A stretch of DNA of 64,000 nt from Peribacillus simplex (GCF_001578185.1 NZ_CP011008.1:3190001-3254000); one strand, 5' to 3'; positions 1 to 8,628 are shown, counted from the first letter of the stretch. Notes: generated by a model not told the origin, from the sequence alone. Numbers and translations: made by a program.

Positions 1-103
1 TCCGGCTTTTAAGTTTCGAAAATTGTCTTAGCAAATCAGGTGTTGATTTAAAATAAAGTTTGATTAAAGATCCTCCTTTACCCCTTAAAAAAACAGCAAA
101 TAA

Positions 104-143
104 AAACCCGTTATTTTGAAAAAGGATTCAAAATAACGGGTTT
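104..143 (-). terminator. Intrinsic terminator
   Basis: A perfect 17-bp inverted repeat (104-120 and 127-143) with a 6-nt loop. On the minus strand it is followed by TTTTTATTTG, so it ends transcription of the small membrane-protein gene at 227-514. Confidence 0.8.
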
Positions 144-226
144 CTATTGATTAAATATCAATTTTTTATAATAAAGTTAGTTCGTTAAGAAAAGCGATTC
201 TTATTTCCAGAATCGCGCCCTTTTGT

Positions 227-514
227 TTACATCTGTGATATACCGTTTAAGAATAAAGCGAAAACAAAGCTAATAAAAGTAAAACCAGCAAGCGGAACCG
301 CAAAGGCTTTGTTGTTCTTAAACTCAAATATTGTAAATAAGGCACCTAAAGCACAAACAATAAACCATATTGGGATAAAAATTAAGTCTGCAACATTAAC
401 AGGAAGCAATGTATATAAACCTGTAAAGTATAATATCCAATTGATAATTAATAGACCAAATATACAATAAGACCACTTATACGGAGGTGAACCTTTCCCA
501 TATTTTCTAACCAT
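227..514 (-). CDS. Small membrane protein of unknown function, 95 aa
   Basis: I do not recognise the family. The protein has a short basic N-terminus (MVRKYGKG) and three hydrophobic segments, at about residues 15-33, 42-62 and 70-91, so it is probably an integral membrane protein. Its ATG overlaps the stop of a 25-codon frame (507-584), which carries a strong ribosome binding site, while the 95-aa frame itself has only a weak one. This suggests translational coupling. A strong terminator follows at 104-143, so the pair forms its own transcription unit. Function cannot be inferred from context. Confidence 0.6.
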   Translation of the reverse strand: MVRKYGKGSPPYKWSYCIFGLLIINWILYFTGLYTLLPVNVADLIFIPIWFIVCALGALFTIFEFKNNKAFAVPLAGFTFISFVFALFLNGISQM

Positions 515-584
515 TAGTAACGGAAAAACGAAGAATAACTAATATAGCTCCAAAAAGTCCAATTAAAATCGAAGTTAACCCCAA
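507..584 (-). CDS. Putative 25-aa hydrophobic leader or membrane peptide
   Basis: A TTG-started frame (GLTSILIGLFGAILVILRF core) sits 8 nt after a strong AAAGGAG at 593-599. Nearly the whole product is one hydrophobic helix. Its stop codon overlaps the ATG of the 95-aa membrane protein by 8 bp. The strong ribosome binding site and the stop-start overlap support real translation, either as a coupling leader or as a small partner of the next protein. The alternative is an accidental frame, because an ATG in another frame lies 3 nt downstream of the same ribosome binding site. Confidence 0.4.
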   Translation of the reverse strand: MGLTSILIGLFGAILVILRFSVTNG

Positions 585-816
585 AGAACATACTCCTTTC
601 GCATTTTGATGTATTTTTATCGTTCAACTAATATCCCCTTTTCTTTTAATGAAATAAAAAAAAAACCCGATCACTCGGTGTATTAAATTTTTCTTTATAA
701 AAAAGTTTGATTATCCATATGATGACTTATTGCACTAAGGCTTTCATTAGTTGAAAAAGACGATATAATAACTTTTAAAGTGTAGTGTAATATTTGTAAA
801 AAGGAGGTTCATTCTC

Positions 817-1437
817 ATGAATATTTTAATTTTGGGTGCATCTGGACGAGTTGGAGGTCAAATAGTTACTTATGCCCTTCATGATAGACACCATGTTACT
901 GTATTAGTTCGAAATCCAGAGAAGCTTCAAATAAATTGTGAAAATTTAACTATTATCCAAGGTAATGTTTTAAATAAAGGTGATATCTCACATGCAATGC
1001 ATGGGATTGATGTAGTTATTAGTGCGCTGAATACTGATGGTACAACCACTCTATCAGAAAGTATGCCACTAATTATCGAAGAAATGGAAGAAGAAGGAAT
1101 ACAACGAATTATCACTATAGGAACTGCAGGTATCCTGCAAAGCAGAACCACACCAAATTCATTGCGTTATCAGTCAAGTGAATCAAAGCGTAAGTCTACC
1201 CGTGCAGCGATAGAACATCATAAAGTTTACGATATGCTCAAACAGTCACCACTCGAATGGACTATTGTCTGTCCTACGTATTTGCCGGATGGGGAAAGTG
1301 TAGGTAAATATCGTGTAGAAGGTAATTTTTTGCCGGAGGACGGCGTAGAAATATCCGTGCCGGATACAGCAGAGTTTACATTTAGTCTAATAAAAAGTAG
1401 CGATTATATAAAATCACGTGTAGGTATCGCCTACTAA
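817..1437 (+). CDS. NAD(P)-binding Rossmann-fold oxidoreductase (NmrA/SDR-like), 206 aa
   Basis: The N-terminus has the dinucleotide-binding signature NILILGASGRVGGQ (residues 2-15), followed by VTVLVRNPEKL, typical of atypical short-chain dehydrogenases of the NAD(P)H-binding/NmrA-like group. These act as flavin or quinone reductases, epimerases or redox sensors; the substrate cannot be told here. The length of about 206 aa is normal. An AAAAGGAGG lies 11 nt before the ATG, so the start is secure. It is a single-gene unit closed by the hairpin at 1517-1552. Confidence 0.85.
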   Translation: MNILILGASGRVGGQIVTYALHDRHHVTVLVRNPEKLQINCENLTIIQGNVLNKGDISHAMHGIDVVISALNTDGTTTLSESMPLIIEEMEEEGIQRIITIGTAGILQSRTTPNSLRYQSSESKRKSTRAAIEHHKVYDMLKQSPLEWTIVCPTYLPDGESVGKYRVEGNFLPEDGVEISVPDTAEFTFSLIKSSDYIKSRVGIAY

Positions 1438-1516
1438 TAATCTTCTTATGCTAAACACCATGAGTAATCAAAAAAGCCGATTAATGGAAAAACATGTTTT
1501 TAATTTTTGGCCAGCC

Positions 1517-1552
1517 AAAAAGCCCTTCAAAACCTTTTTGGAGGGCTTTTTC
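1517..1552. terminator. Bidirectional intrinsic terminator
   Basis: Stem AAAAAGCCCTTC / GGAGGGCTTTTT, with T or A tracts on both sides, between the convergent reductase gene (plus strand) and the RpiR regulator gene (minus strand). Confidence 0.8.
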
Positions 1553-1693
1553 TCTGTTTTAATTAGGCCAAATCCTGGAACGTTTCTTTACTCCTTGAAA
1601 AAGCGTACATCCTATGTTTGATTCTACCGCATATATCTGCGCATTCACAATCCAGGCGAATGCCCTCCTCCTTCATTTTTAAATCCTCTTCCT

Positions 1694-2560
1694 TCAAGTA
1701 TCCAAATTTCTTTTGGTGAATTTCAATACAGATTCCCTTGAACGTTCAATTTCATTTTTATTTTCATTATAAAATTTTGAAACATACGCATAGAAAATAA
1801 TGCTGACCGTTAGAAATTGTGCAAAAAGCGAACTTGTTGCAGCACTTCGGAACTTAGCCTCCGGTGCACGTACATGATTTAGGGACATATCAACTTTTTT
1901 AGTTAGTCCATTGTTCCCCAACCGCGATAAACCAATTGTTTTAATTCCATATGCTTTAGCAATATCAACGAGTTCCAGAATTTCTTCAGTTTCGCCACTA
2001 TTGGATATACAGAAAAAAACGGTGTTCTTTGATGATGCAGCAAGCGCAGTGGCCGTAATATGCGGGTCTTGATTGGCACTTACAATCTTTCCTAACCGTA
2101 GCCATTTCTGTGTAATATCTTCAGCAACGAGCCATGAAGCTCCTAAACCATAGACATAAATTACATCTGCACCCCTCATGGTTTCAATGATATTGTCAAG
2201 AACGGCCTCATCCAAATAATGTGCCGTTTCTTGTATAGCTTGTACAGAGTTGGAGACTATTTTATTTTTAATGGACGCTATTGTTTCATTAGGCTCAATG
2301 TCATGGAAACCTTTTTTCTCCGGTTGGGAAATTAGGGATGATAGGGATACCTTCAGTTCCGAAAAACTGTTAACTTTTATAGAATGACAAAATCTCGTTA
2401 CGGCCGAACTGCTGGCATTGGCATGGTCAGCTAATTCATGTATCGTCATTCTTATAATTTCTTGTGGATTTTCTAAGATATATTGTGCAATTTTCCTTTC
2501 TGATTTTGGCAACTGGTTCAATAAACTTTCAATTCTCAATATAATATTTTCGACGGGCAT
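1694..2560 (-). CDS. MurR/RpiR family transcriptional regulator, 288 aa
   Basis: The N-terminal RpiR helix-turn-helix covers about residues 1-80 (LPKSERKIAQYILENP, then SSSAVTRFCHSIK as recognition helix). It is followed by a SIS sugar-phosphate-binding domain at about 125-265, with the VYGLGASWLVAEDI and ISNSGETEEILEL signatures. RpiR proteins sense phosphosugars; with murQ and mupG in the same cluster the likely effector is MurNAc-6-phosphate or GlcNAc-6-phosphate (inference). It is the last gene of the minus-strand cluster, 25 bp after the kinase, with AAGGAG before its ATG. Direct repeats near 9638 and 9671 upstream of murQ are candidate operators. Confidence 0.88.
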   Translation of the reverse strand: MPVENIILRIESLLNQLPKSERKIAQYILENPQEIIRMTIHELADHANASSSAVTRFCHSIKVNSFSELKVSLSSLISQPEKKGFHDIEPNETIASIKNKIVSNSVQAIQETAHYLDEAVLDNIIETMRGADVIYVYGLGASWLVAEDITQKWLRLGKIVSANQDPHITATALAASSKNTVFFCISNSGETEEILELVDIAKAYGIKTIGLSRLGNNGLTKKVDMSLNHVRAPEAKFRSAATSSLFAQFLTVSIIFYAYVSKFYNENKNEIERSRESVLKFTKRNLDT

Positions 2561-2585
2561 ATGATTTACTCTCCTTGATCTTTAC

Positions 2586-3482
2586 TTACTTTAAATGCTT
2601 CATTGCTATGTAGTAACAACCCAAGGTAGCTGATACGTCTTCTACAACAAATTTCACATTTGGGTTTTCAAGTTTAATATGATTGATGAAAGAGCTTTGC
2701 ACCAATGGTATATTTGTCAATATGCTACCTTTTATTGCAATTGTAACATTCTCACTTAACTTTAACTTCTTGATAACCTTAAGCGTTTGTTTTGAAAGGT
2801 GGTACCCGGCCTGATTCAGAATATTTTGCGAGGAACCATCGCCCTCCTCCGCATGTTGGACAATTAGGGGAACAAACGCGGCAATCTCGGATTTCGTGGC
2901 GGAATAAATGAATTTCTTCAGTTCCATAACACTATGAAGCCCAAGTTTTTTAAGTATTGTCTCGGTTAAAAGGCTATAGTCATCTCCCTCATCCTCTTCT
3001 TTCGTCATTTTTATAAAAGCCTGCATGGCGATCCAATAGCCACTTCCTTCATCCCCAAGAATGTGTCCCCAGCCACCAGCCGATTTCTCGATACCTTTAT
3101 GGATGCCGATACTTACAGATCCAGTTCCGGATATGGTCAAAATGCCATCATTTCCTTTTAGTAAAGCAGCATGAGCGATAATTCCATCATTTACAATCGT
3201 GAACGGGGCATTAAATGCCTTTCTTAATGCACTTTTTATGCCCTGCGGATTTTCAACTCCTCCATACCCGGCTAATCCTAAGCAAATGTAATGGCAGCTA
3301 CCATTATCAATAGGAGCTATGCTTTCTTCAATTGCCTGTATAATGTTGGCGATGGCTTGTTTTTCATTTATAAGCAGGTTTCCAAACCCAGCTTTGCCTT
3401 CACTTATTTTATTACCATCTAAATCAAAAGCCGCTGCTTCAGTTTTAGTGCCCCCGCCGTCAACACCGATAATATAATTCAT
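2586..3482 (-). CDS. BadF/BadG-type ATPase, probable N-acetylglucosamine or amino-sugar kinase, 298 aa
   Basis: The ASKHA-fold phosphate-1 motif IGVDGGGTKTEAAAFD lies at the N-terminus and the adenosine/phosphate-2 region TISGTGSVSIG near residue 120, as in BadF-family GlcNAc and MurK kinases. The length of 298 aa is normal. Family knowledge: MupG releases free GlcNAc from MurNAc-6P-GlcNAc, and a GlcNAc kinase returns it to GlcNAc-6P, which fits its place directly after mupG. MurNAc kinase activity is the alternative. An intrinsic terminator in the gap after mupG (3501-3530) suggests that kinase and regulator are made at a lower level than the upstream genes. Confidence 0.82.
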   Translation of the reverse strand: MNYIIGVDGGGTKTEAAAFDLDGNKISEGKAGFGNLLINEKQAIANIIQAIEESIAPIDNGSCHYICLGLAGYGGVENPQGIKSALRKAFNAPFTIVNDGIIAHAALLKGNDGILTISGTGSVSIGIHKGIEKSAGGWGHILGDEGSGYWIAMQAFIKMTKEEDEGDDYSLLTETILKKLGLHSVMELKKFIYSATKSEIAAFVPLIVQHAEEGDGSSQNILNQAGYHLSKQTLKVIKKLKLSENVTIAIKGSILTNIPLVQSSFINHIKLENPNVKFVVEDVSATLGCYYIAMKHLK

Positions 3483-3500
3483 ATCATTCTCCTATTCAGT

Positions 3501-3530
3501 AAAAAAGGAAGGAATATCACCGTTCCTTCC
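3501..3530 (-). terminator. Intra-operon intrinsic terminator between mupG and the kinase
   Basis: GGAAGGAA (3507-3514) pairs with TTCCTTCC (3523-3530), and the minus strand continues with six T. It lies in the 52-bp gap between two genes of the same cluster, so it probably attenuates expression of the distal kinase and regulator. Confidence 0.7.
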
Positions 3531-3534
3531 CTGA

Positions 3535-4620
3535 TCATTTAATATTGAATTGGAATTTCCCCCATGGTTCCAAATGATCGAGGAGAAAAATTTCCTCTTC
3601 TGCTATTCGGCCCACTACATTTGTTTTTCCCGAATTCTTCATTTCCTTCAATGCAATCTGCAATTCCCCTTTATATTGTCCATAGAGCTCATTTTCAATT
3701 AAAATATCACCGCGTCTTATATCAGGCGTATATGTTGGTTTAAATTCGTCGCTCTTATATTTCACGCGTGATTGAGTCGAGCGAATAAGATAATCGGAAA
3801 CATCTCCACGGTAAAAATGGAATTCTTCCAATACTATTTTTTTCTCTAAAGCTGTTATGGTTTCGTGAAGGTTAACATTAAATGTTAATAGACCTCTGTT
3901 TAACTGGCTAAGCTGTTTCAATTCATCTTCAGATGCGTAGGCATTCGCAATAATTACATCATCAATCAACCCTGTCGCATACAAGTGTTTCGCTTGAGTT
4001 GTAATAGGTAATTCCCGGTGCATTTCTAATGTACATAATCCTTCCATTATAGGCCAAGGTCCGTACGTTGCTGCATGGGAGCTTATGAAAGCTGCCGTGC
4101 GGATATTATGCTTTTTGAATGACTCACAGCATTTTATAAAATGAGGATAGCCCAATCCTGCATAGCGATGAGGATAGAAGTTATGCGATCCAACTAAATT
4201 CTCTTTATTTGGTTTGTAATCGATAATATTTTCTAAATATTTTGTTGCATTGCTCATGTTTATTTCAATTTTTAGATCATATGGATTATGTGTCATAATC
4301 GACTCTTCGTTACCTGTAAAACCTATGTCCAGCCTGATTCCATACGCACCTAATTCTGCAAAAAACGATAAGTCATCATAAGAAATGCCTAGTGAACCGA
4401 ATACTCGGGGAGCAATATCGACCATCACTTCCATATTCAATTGATTGGCAAAACGAATCGTTTCTTTAAATTCTTTTAAAATCTTTTCTTTGTCACCTTC
4501 GACAGAAAGCAAGCAAGTAAAGATCTTTTTGAATCCATATTTGTGTGCAAGTGCAATGTATTCCATATCTTTTTTAACGGTTGAATGCTCTGGATAGATA
4601 GATATACCGAGTTTACCCAT
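3535..4620 (-). CDS. mupG: MupG family 6-phospho-N-acetylmuramidase (DUF871), 361 aa
   Basis: The N-terminus KLGISIYPEHSTVKKDMEYI, with FKKIFTCLLS shortly after, is the hallmark of the DUF871/MupG family: a TIM barrel (about residues 1-235) followed by a cyclophilin-like C-terminal domain (about 245-361). Family knowledge: MupG in Staphylococcus cleaves MurNAc-6-phosphate-beta-1,4-GlcNAc in the cytoplasm to MurNAc-6P and GlcNAc. The length matches the family. It lies between the PTS IIA gene and the sugar kinase, with GAGGTGAT as ribosome binding site. Together with murQ it makes a peptidoglycan disaccharide the most likely substrate of this locus. Confidence 0.88.
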   Translation of the reverse strand: MGKLGISIYPEHSTVKKDMEYIALAHKYGFKKIFTCLLSVEGDKEKILKEFKETIRFANQLNMEVMVDIAPRVFGSLGISYDDLSFFAELGAYGIRLDIGFTGNEESIMTHNPYDLKIEINMSNATKYLENIIDYKPNKENLVGSHNFYPHRYAGLGYPHFIKCCESFKKHNIRTAAFISSHAATYGPWPIMEGLCTLEMHRELPITTQAKHLYATGLIDDVIIANAYASEDELKQLSQLNRGLLTFNVNLHETITALEKKIVLEEFHFYRGDVSDYLIRSTQSRVKYKSDEFKPTYTPDIRRGDILIENELYGQYKGELQIALKEMKNSGKTNVVGRIAEEEIFLLDHLEPWGKFQFNIK

Positions 4621-4635
4621 TATTTAATCACCTCT

Positions 4636-4965
4636 TTACTGTTGTGGGGCTAGCTTTTTTACAATGCGAATCATATGTTCAATTAGTTTTTGTTCACTCA
4701 TTGCCGTCATCAAGTGATCCTGTGCATGAATCATTAATAAAGTTTTCTCACTTGGAACTCCATTCAATTCTGCTTGAATGAGCTTGGTTTGTGTCTTATG
4801 GGCCAAGTTCAATTCTTCCTGGCCCTGTTTAATTAGATCCTCTGCCTTTTCAAAATTAAAATCTTCCGCTTCTTTTAGTGCTTCGAATGCTAATCCTCTT
4901 GCATTTCCACTATGTGATATTATTTCAAAAATTTCCATTTCATTATTGTTCAATTCAGTTGACAT
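4636..4965 (-). CDS. PTS lactose/cellobiose family EIIA, 109 aa
   Basis: A small all-helical protein with the LacF/ChbA pattern. EIFEIISHSGNARGLAFEAL is the start of helix 1, and LLMIHAQDHLMTA contains the phosphorylatable histidine of the family's HAQDHLM motif. The ATG at 4965 is preferred because GGAG lies 10 nt upstream; a TTG at 4980 would overlap that ribosome binding site. It passes phosphate from HPr to the IIB encoded at 8108. The gene sits 15 bp from mupG and 27 bp from the GH4 gene, so they are probably one transcript. Confidence 0.92.
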   Translation of the reverse strand: MSTELNNNEMEIFEIISHSGNARGLAFEALKEAEDFNFEKAEDLIKQGQEELNLAHKTQTKLIQAELNGVPSEKTLLMIHAQDHLMTAMSEQKLIEHMIRIVKKLAPQQ

Positions 4966-4992
4966 ATCACTACACTCCAATTTTATGTTAGA

Positions 4993-6366
4993 TTATGAAG
5001 TTTCATTGGATTGCTGTAATCCAACGAAACTTGATGTCGATACTGCACTTTCACTGAAGAATCGCGGTAAGTATTCTCGATGCACTTTTAACAGTTTTTG
5101 TAAAACCATTTCCGCCAGGTCATCACTTGGAATAAGCGGGTTAATCGTTAAAGCTAATAATGCTTTATCATAAGAACCTGTAACGGCTGCCTCTGCACCA
5201 ATTCTTTCAAATGATTTGATTTGTTGAATCAAGCCATGCACTTGTACGGGTAATTTACCCATAGCCAAAGGAATTGGTCCATTTTTGGTGACAATGCAGC
5301 TTACTTCGACAGCTGAATCATAATCAATATCAGTAAGCGATCCTTTGTTTTGTACATTTAGCACTTGAATATCTTTTTTATCATTATAAATAGAAGAAAT
5401 GACATTACACGCTGCATCACTATAGTAAGCTCCACCGCGCTGCTCTAGTTGTGGAGGCTTGATGTCAAGGGTTTCATCCTTATATAGGTCAAACAAACCT
5501 ACTTCTAATTCTTTCACAACTTCTGCTCGAGTTTCCCCAGATTTGAATGCTTCCAACTCGTCTTCTAAAATCGTTTTAGTTTTGTAATAATAACGATGGT
5601 ACGGGCAAGGCACAACACCTAAAGATTTCAAAAACCTTCTGTTCCAAGCTAATGGGGCAATATTCTTCATCGTCAGCTGAATTTCAGGATTGCCCAGCAT
5701 TTCAAGCACTTTATCTGTTACTTCTTGATCATCAACGAACACATGCATCCCGAATACCATATGGTTTAACCCTGCGAAATCTATGTGCACTCTTTTCATA
5801 TCAACACCAAGCATGTTAGAAATAGACATATGCATATTAAATGGAACATTGCATACACCAATGACTTTTTTATGCTTGCTGTAGCGGAGAAGGGCTTCCG
5901 TTACCATCCCCGCTGGGTTTGTAAAATTAATTAACCATGCATCAGGGCAGAGTTCCTGCATTTCTTCTGCAATTTCCAGAAGAATGGGGATAGTTCGTAA
6001 TGCTTTGGACAATCCTCCTGCACCATTTGTTTCCTGACCAATTAAGCCTAATTCCAACGGGATCCTCTCGTCCTTGATTCGTGCATCAAGTAAACCCACT
6101 CTCATTTGCGTTGTGACAAAATCAGCATTTTGCAAGGCTTGACGGCGGTCTAACGTTAGATGTATTTCCATTGGAAGTCCTGCTTTTTCAACCATACGTT
6201 TTGCCAAGGTTCCTACAATCTCCAGTTTTTCTTTTCCTGCCTCAATATCCACTAACCATAGTTCCCTAATAGGCAGCTCATCATATCGTTTTATAAATCC
6301 TTCTATTAATTCTGGCGTATAACTGGAGCCTCCACCAATTGTGGCAATCTTCAGCCCTTTTTTCAT
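4993..6366 (-). CDS. Family 4 glycosidase, 6-phospho-beta-glucosidase type
   Basis: GH4 enzymes use NAD and a divalent metal to split phosphorylated disaccharides by an oxidation-elimination route. The N-terminal IATIGGGSSYTPELIEGF is the NAD motif. GVCNVPFN holds the metal-binding cysteine and FAGLNHMVFG the metal-binding histidine; all key positions are present. The length of about 458 aa is normal for the LicH/ChbF group. The start at 6366 is chosen because AGGGG lies 8 nt upstream. In this cluster it could hydrolyse a phosphorylated chitobiose or GlcNAc-containing disaccharide rather than a plain beta-glucoside; that is inference. Confidence 0.88.
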   Translation of the reverse strand: MKKGLKIATIGGGSSYTPELIEGFIKRYDELPIRELWLVDIEAGKEKLEIVGTLAKRMVEKAGLPMEIHLTLDRRQALQNADFVTTQMRVGLLDARIKDERIPLELGLIGQETNGAGGLSKALRTIPILLEIAEEMQELCPDAWLINFTNPAGMVTEALLRYSKHKKVIGVCNVPFNMHMSISNMLGVDMKRVHIDFAGLNHMVFGMHVFVDDQEVTDKVLEMLGNPEIQLTMKNIAPLAWNRRFLKSLGVVPCPYHRYYYKTKTILEDELEAFKSGETRAEVVKELEVGLFDLYKDETLDIKPPQLEQRGGAYYSDAACNVISSIYNDKKDIQVLNVQNKGSLTDIDYDSAVEVSCIVTKNGPIPLAMGKLPVQVHGLIQQIKSFERIGAEAAVTGSYDKALLALTINPLIPSDDLAEMVLQKLLKVHREYLPRFFSESAVSTSSFVGLQQSNETS

Positions 6367-6412
6367 TTCCATTCCCCTAACACCTCATCGTAAGCTAATC
6401 TGAATTTTTCAT

Positions 6413-6697
6413 TCATTTATAGATGATTGCATAACAAACCAGTGCGCTTACCGCTAATAAAGACAAGAATAATAGTGATGCTTGTTTCTTGTTTTTAAAC
6501 TTACCTTCAACAAAACAAACAACCATCGTCAATCCTGTGCTTATGGCAAAGGTATTTCCCAAGTATAGCGAGAATTGTTTATTTATCTCAAAGGCATCCA
6601 TTAATCTGTTAAAAATAAAATTAAAAACAAGAATGAAGCTAAAAAATAGAAAGGCACTTTTGTAACTAAAAAAGTGGATTCTGGAAGTTGAATTCAT
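6413..6697 (-). CDS. Small membrane protein in the amino-sugar PTS cluster, 94 aa
   Basis: Unrecognised. Three predicted membrane helices (about residues 14-32, 45-62 and 71-92) are joined by a short basic loop (EGKFKNKKQ). It lies between the PTS IIC gene and the GH4 gene, on the same strand, with GAAAGGA before its ATG. A terminator hairpin (6722-6759) separates it from the IIC gene. A role in uptake or envelope sensing is possible but not supported by any motif. Confidence 0.55.
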   Translation of the reverse strand: MNSTSRIHFFSYKSAFLFFSFILVFNFIFNRLMDAFEINKQFSLYLGNTFAISTGLTMVVCFVEGKFKNKKQASLLFLSLLAVSALVCYAIIYK

Positions 6698-6721
6698 GTC
6701 CTTTCCCCCCTCTCAATTCAT

Positions 6722-6759
6722 AAAAGGAGTTTGGAGCATTTAGTTCCAAACTCCCTTTT
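6722..6759 (-). terminator. Intra-cluster intrinsic terminator after the PTS IIC gene
   Basis: GGAGTTTGGA and TCCAAACTCC form a 10-bp stem; the minus strand then reads TTTTATG. It lies directly after the IIC stop codon, so transcription of the distal genes (GH4, IIA, mupG) is probably attenuated or uses another promoter. Confidence 0.75.
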
Positions 6760-6768
6760 AGGCAATCC

Positions 6769-8058
6769 TTATAAAGCAATATTTTTACTATCTGTTGTTT
6801 CTACCATGTTTTCCTGCGCTAAAAGCTTTTTATCGTACATCTTAAAGAATGGCAGATACACAATAACGGAAATGGTTAAATTCACCATCACGAGAACGAT
6901 GGCTCTCCAATCACCGCCAGTTGAAAGGTAGGCGCCTATTGGAGCGGGCAATGTCCAGGGAACCATTACATATGTCGGGTTCACAAGTCCGATGGATGTT
7001 GCAATATATGCAAGTGTCGCACCAATTAGCGGTGTAATGATAAATGGAATAATCAGTACCGGGTTTAGTACAATTGGCATCCCAAAGATAACAGGTTCAT
7101 TGATGTTAAAAATGCTTGGAACAATTGTTGCTTTCCCCATTGCTTTACTATAGGTAGACTTTGCCGTTAAGAGCATGGCAATTACTAAACCCAAAGTTGC
7201 ACCAGACCCGCCAATCCAAATAAACCATTGGAAGAAAGTTTCAGGAGCGATGTGGGGAATTGCCTTTCCAGCTGCAACTGCCGCCGAGTTATTCCCCAAG
7301 TACACTTCCCATACCGGACGAGCTACGGCACCTACCACTGAAACGCCATGAATACCAAATGACCAGAAGAATGTAATCAAAAATACTGGAATTAATACAC
7401 CTGGCAATGTGTCGCCTGCACTGATGAGTGGTGCAACTGCTTTATCAACGAGTGAATGTAAATCAACAGCAAAAACGACTGTAATTAAAGTCATAACAAG
7501 CAATACGATTGTAACTGGTATTAATGCTTCAAATGAACGGGCTACTGAAGTCGGAACAGAATCCGGCATTTTAATTGTGATATTTTTTGTCTTACAAAGA
7601 CGTAAAATTTCGACTGCAAAAATGGATACAAGCATTCCTACAAAAAGACCATGGCCCCCGAGATTTGTCATTGGCAAAACAAACCCCACATCATCCATCA
7701 TCTTTACACCAATTGTGAACAAGAAGGCTGCCAATGATAGTAAACCTCCAGATAGCGGATCAAGTTTATAGCTTTGAGATAAACTGTAGCCTATACCAAA
7801 AGTAATATATAACGTCATGATAAACATCGTTAATCGATATGGTATTAAAATTTCTGCTATATGTTTTGCAGACCATTCACCTAATGCAGTATCTGCTGCA
7901 ACGGGCGGAAATGCAATGATCAAGAATAAACTGCCAAAAATGATGAATGGTAACGCAGAAACCACACCATCCCGAATTGCACGTAAATGTTTTTGCTCAG
8001 ACAATTTAGCCATAGGTGTTGAAAGATTATTTTCTAAAAAAGCTACAAACTTGTCCAT
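6769..8058 (-). CDS. PTS lactose/cellobiose family EIIC permease, 429 aa
   Basis: A polytopic membrane protein of about ten helices, beginning MDKFVAFLENNLSTPMAKLS as CelB/ChbC proteins do. The conserved PFIIFGSLFLIIAFPP and NINEPVIFGMPIVLNP segments belong to the sugar-translocation core of the family. It imports and phosphorylates a disaccharide together with the IIB (8108) and IIA (4636) products. Linkage to murQ and mupG points to a GlcNAc/MurNAc disaccharide; chitobiose and cellobiose are alternatives. AAAGGGGAAAAC precedes the ATG. Confidence 0.92.
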   Translation of the reverse strand: MDKFVAFLENNLSTPMAKLSEQKHLRAIRDGVVSALPFIIFGSLFLIIAFPPVAADTALGEWSAKHIAEILIPYRLTMFIMTLYITFGIGYSLSQSYKLDPLSGGLLSLAAFLFTIGVKMMDDVGFVLPMTNLGGHGLFVGMLVSIFAVEILRLCKTKNITIKMPDSVPTSVARSFEALIPVTIVLLVMTLITVVFAVDLHSLVDKAVAPLISAGDTLPGVLIPVFLITFFWSFGIHGVSVVGAVARPVWEVYLGNNSAAVAAGKAIPHIAPETFFQWFIWIGGSGATLGLVIAMLLTAKSTYSKAMGKATIVPSIFNINEPVIFGMPIVLNPVLIIPFIITPLIGATLAYIATSIGLVNPTYVMVPWTLPAPIGAYLSTGGDWRAIVLVMVNLTISVIVYLPFFKMYDKKLLAQENMVETTDSKNIAL

Positions 8059-8107
8059 TCGTGTTTTCCCCTTTTACGTTTAGTGAAAAGAAATAGTAAT
8101 TAGTTTA

Positions 8108-8413
8108 TTATTTTGCTAGTTCCGTTACCAGTTTTAGTAGCTTAGGTCCGCCAAGAGGGCTGTAAGCTTGAGCTGGTATGGCTTCACATGGGACGCCCGC
8201 TTCATCTGCAGATGCCTTAAAGCCATCGAAACGATGTTTGACTTGCGGAGCTACCATTGCAACATCCCAGCCATTTCGTACTTCTGCATCAAATTCTTGA
8301 GTGCCGACTGCCAATACTTCTATAGTTACACCCTGTTTTTCCCCCTCCTTTTTTAAAGCGCTTACAACGATTGCACTAGACATTCCACCTGAACATACGA
8401 ATAAAACCTTCAT
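8108..8413 (-). CDS. PTS lactose/cellobiose family EIIB, 101 aa
   Basis: The N-terminus MKVLFVCSGGMSSAIVVSAL carries the phosphocysteine loop VCSGGMSS of ChbB-type IIB domains, and MVAPQVKHRFDGFK follows as usual. The start at 8413 is favoured because GGAGG lies 7 nt upstream; the TTG at 8428 would swallow that site. It is the cytoplasmic phosphate carrier between IIA and IIC. It is the first PTS gene after the structured repeat that separates this block from murQ. Confidence 0.92.
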   Translation of the reverse strand: MKVLFVCSGGMSSAIVVSALKKEGEKQGVTIEVLAVGTQEFDAEVRNGWDVAMVAPQVKHRFDGFKASADEAGVPCEAIPAQAYSPLGGPKLLKLVTELAK

Positions 8414-8500
8414 TCTTTGTTCCTCCAATTTTTTTTATTTTTTTTATTGGCTTTTTTCACATACTTTGTTGCTATTTACCAGGTAGTGAGTTGTGGTTGA

Positions 8501-8628
8501 TTTCCCCTCCAGATGCTCGCTTTCCGCGGGGCGGGCGGTGAGCCTCCTCGGCGTAAACGCCTGTGGGGTCTCACCTGTCCCGCTGCTCCCGCAGGAGTCT
8601 CGCACTTCCGCTCCAATCGACCTTAAAT
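8501..8628 (-). repeat. GC-rich structured intergenic repeat, solitary diverged copy
   Basis: About 125 bp, much richer in GC than its surroundings, in the gap between murQ and the PTS IIB gene, so it is transcribed inside the operon. Read on the minus strand it resembles the repeat inside all three IS copies (about 32690-32815, 39915-40045 and 49545-49675), sharing blocks such as GACTCCTGCGGGA and GCCGAGGAGGCTC. It forms a long imperfect hairpin. The apical stem GTGAG/CTCAC here replaces GGGGAG/CTCCCC of the IS copies, and GGCG-TTTA-CGCC replaces GGC-GAAA-GCC. Open frames across it are considered spurious. Confidence 0.8.

Noticed and set aside
1..103. Possible gene start on the minus strand at the left edge (AAAGGAGG at 72-79, open frame running off the window)
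   Set aside because: No ATG, GTG or TTG at a sensible distance, and the frame overlaps the terminator; too little sequence to decide.
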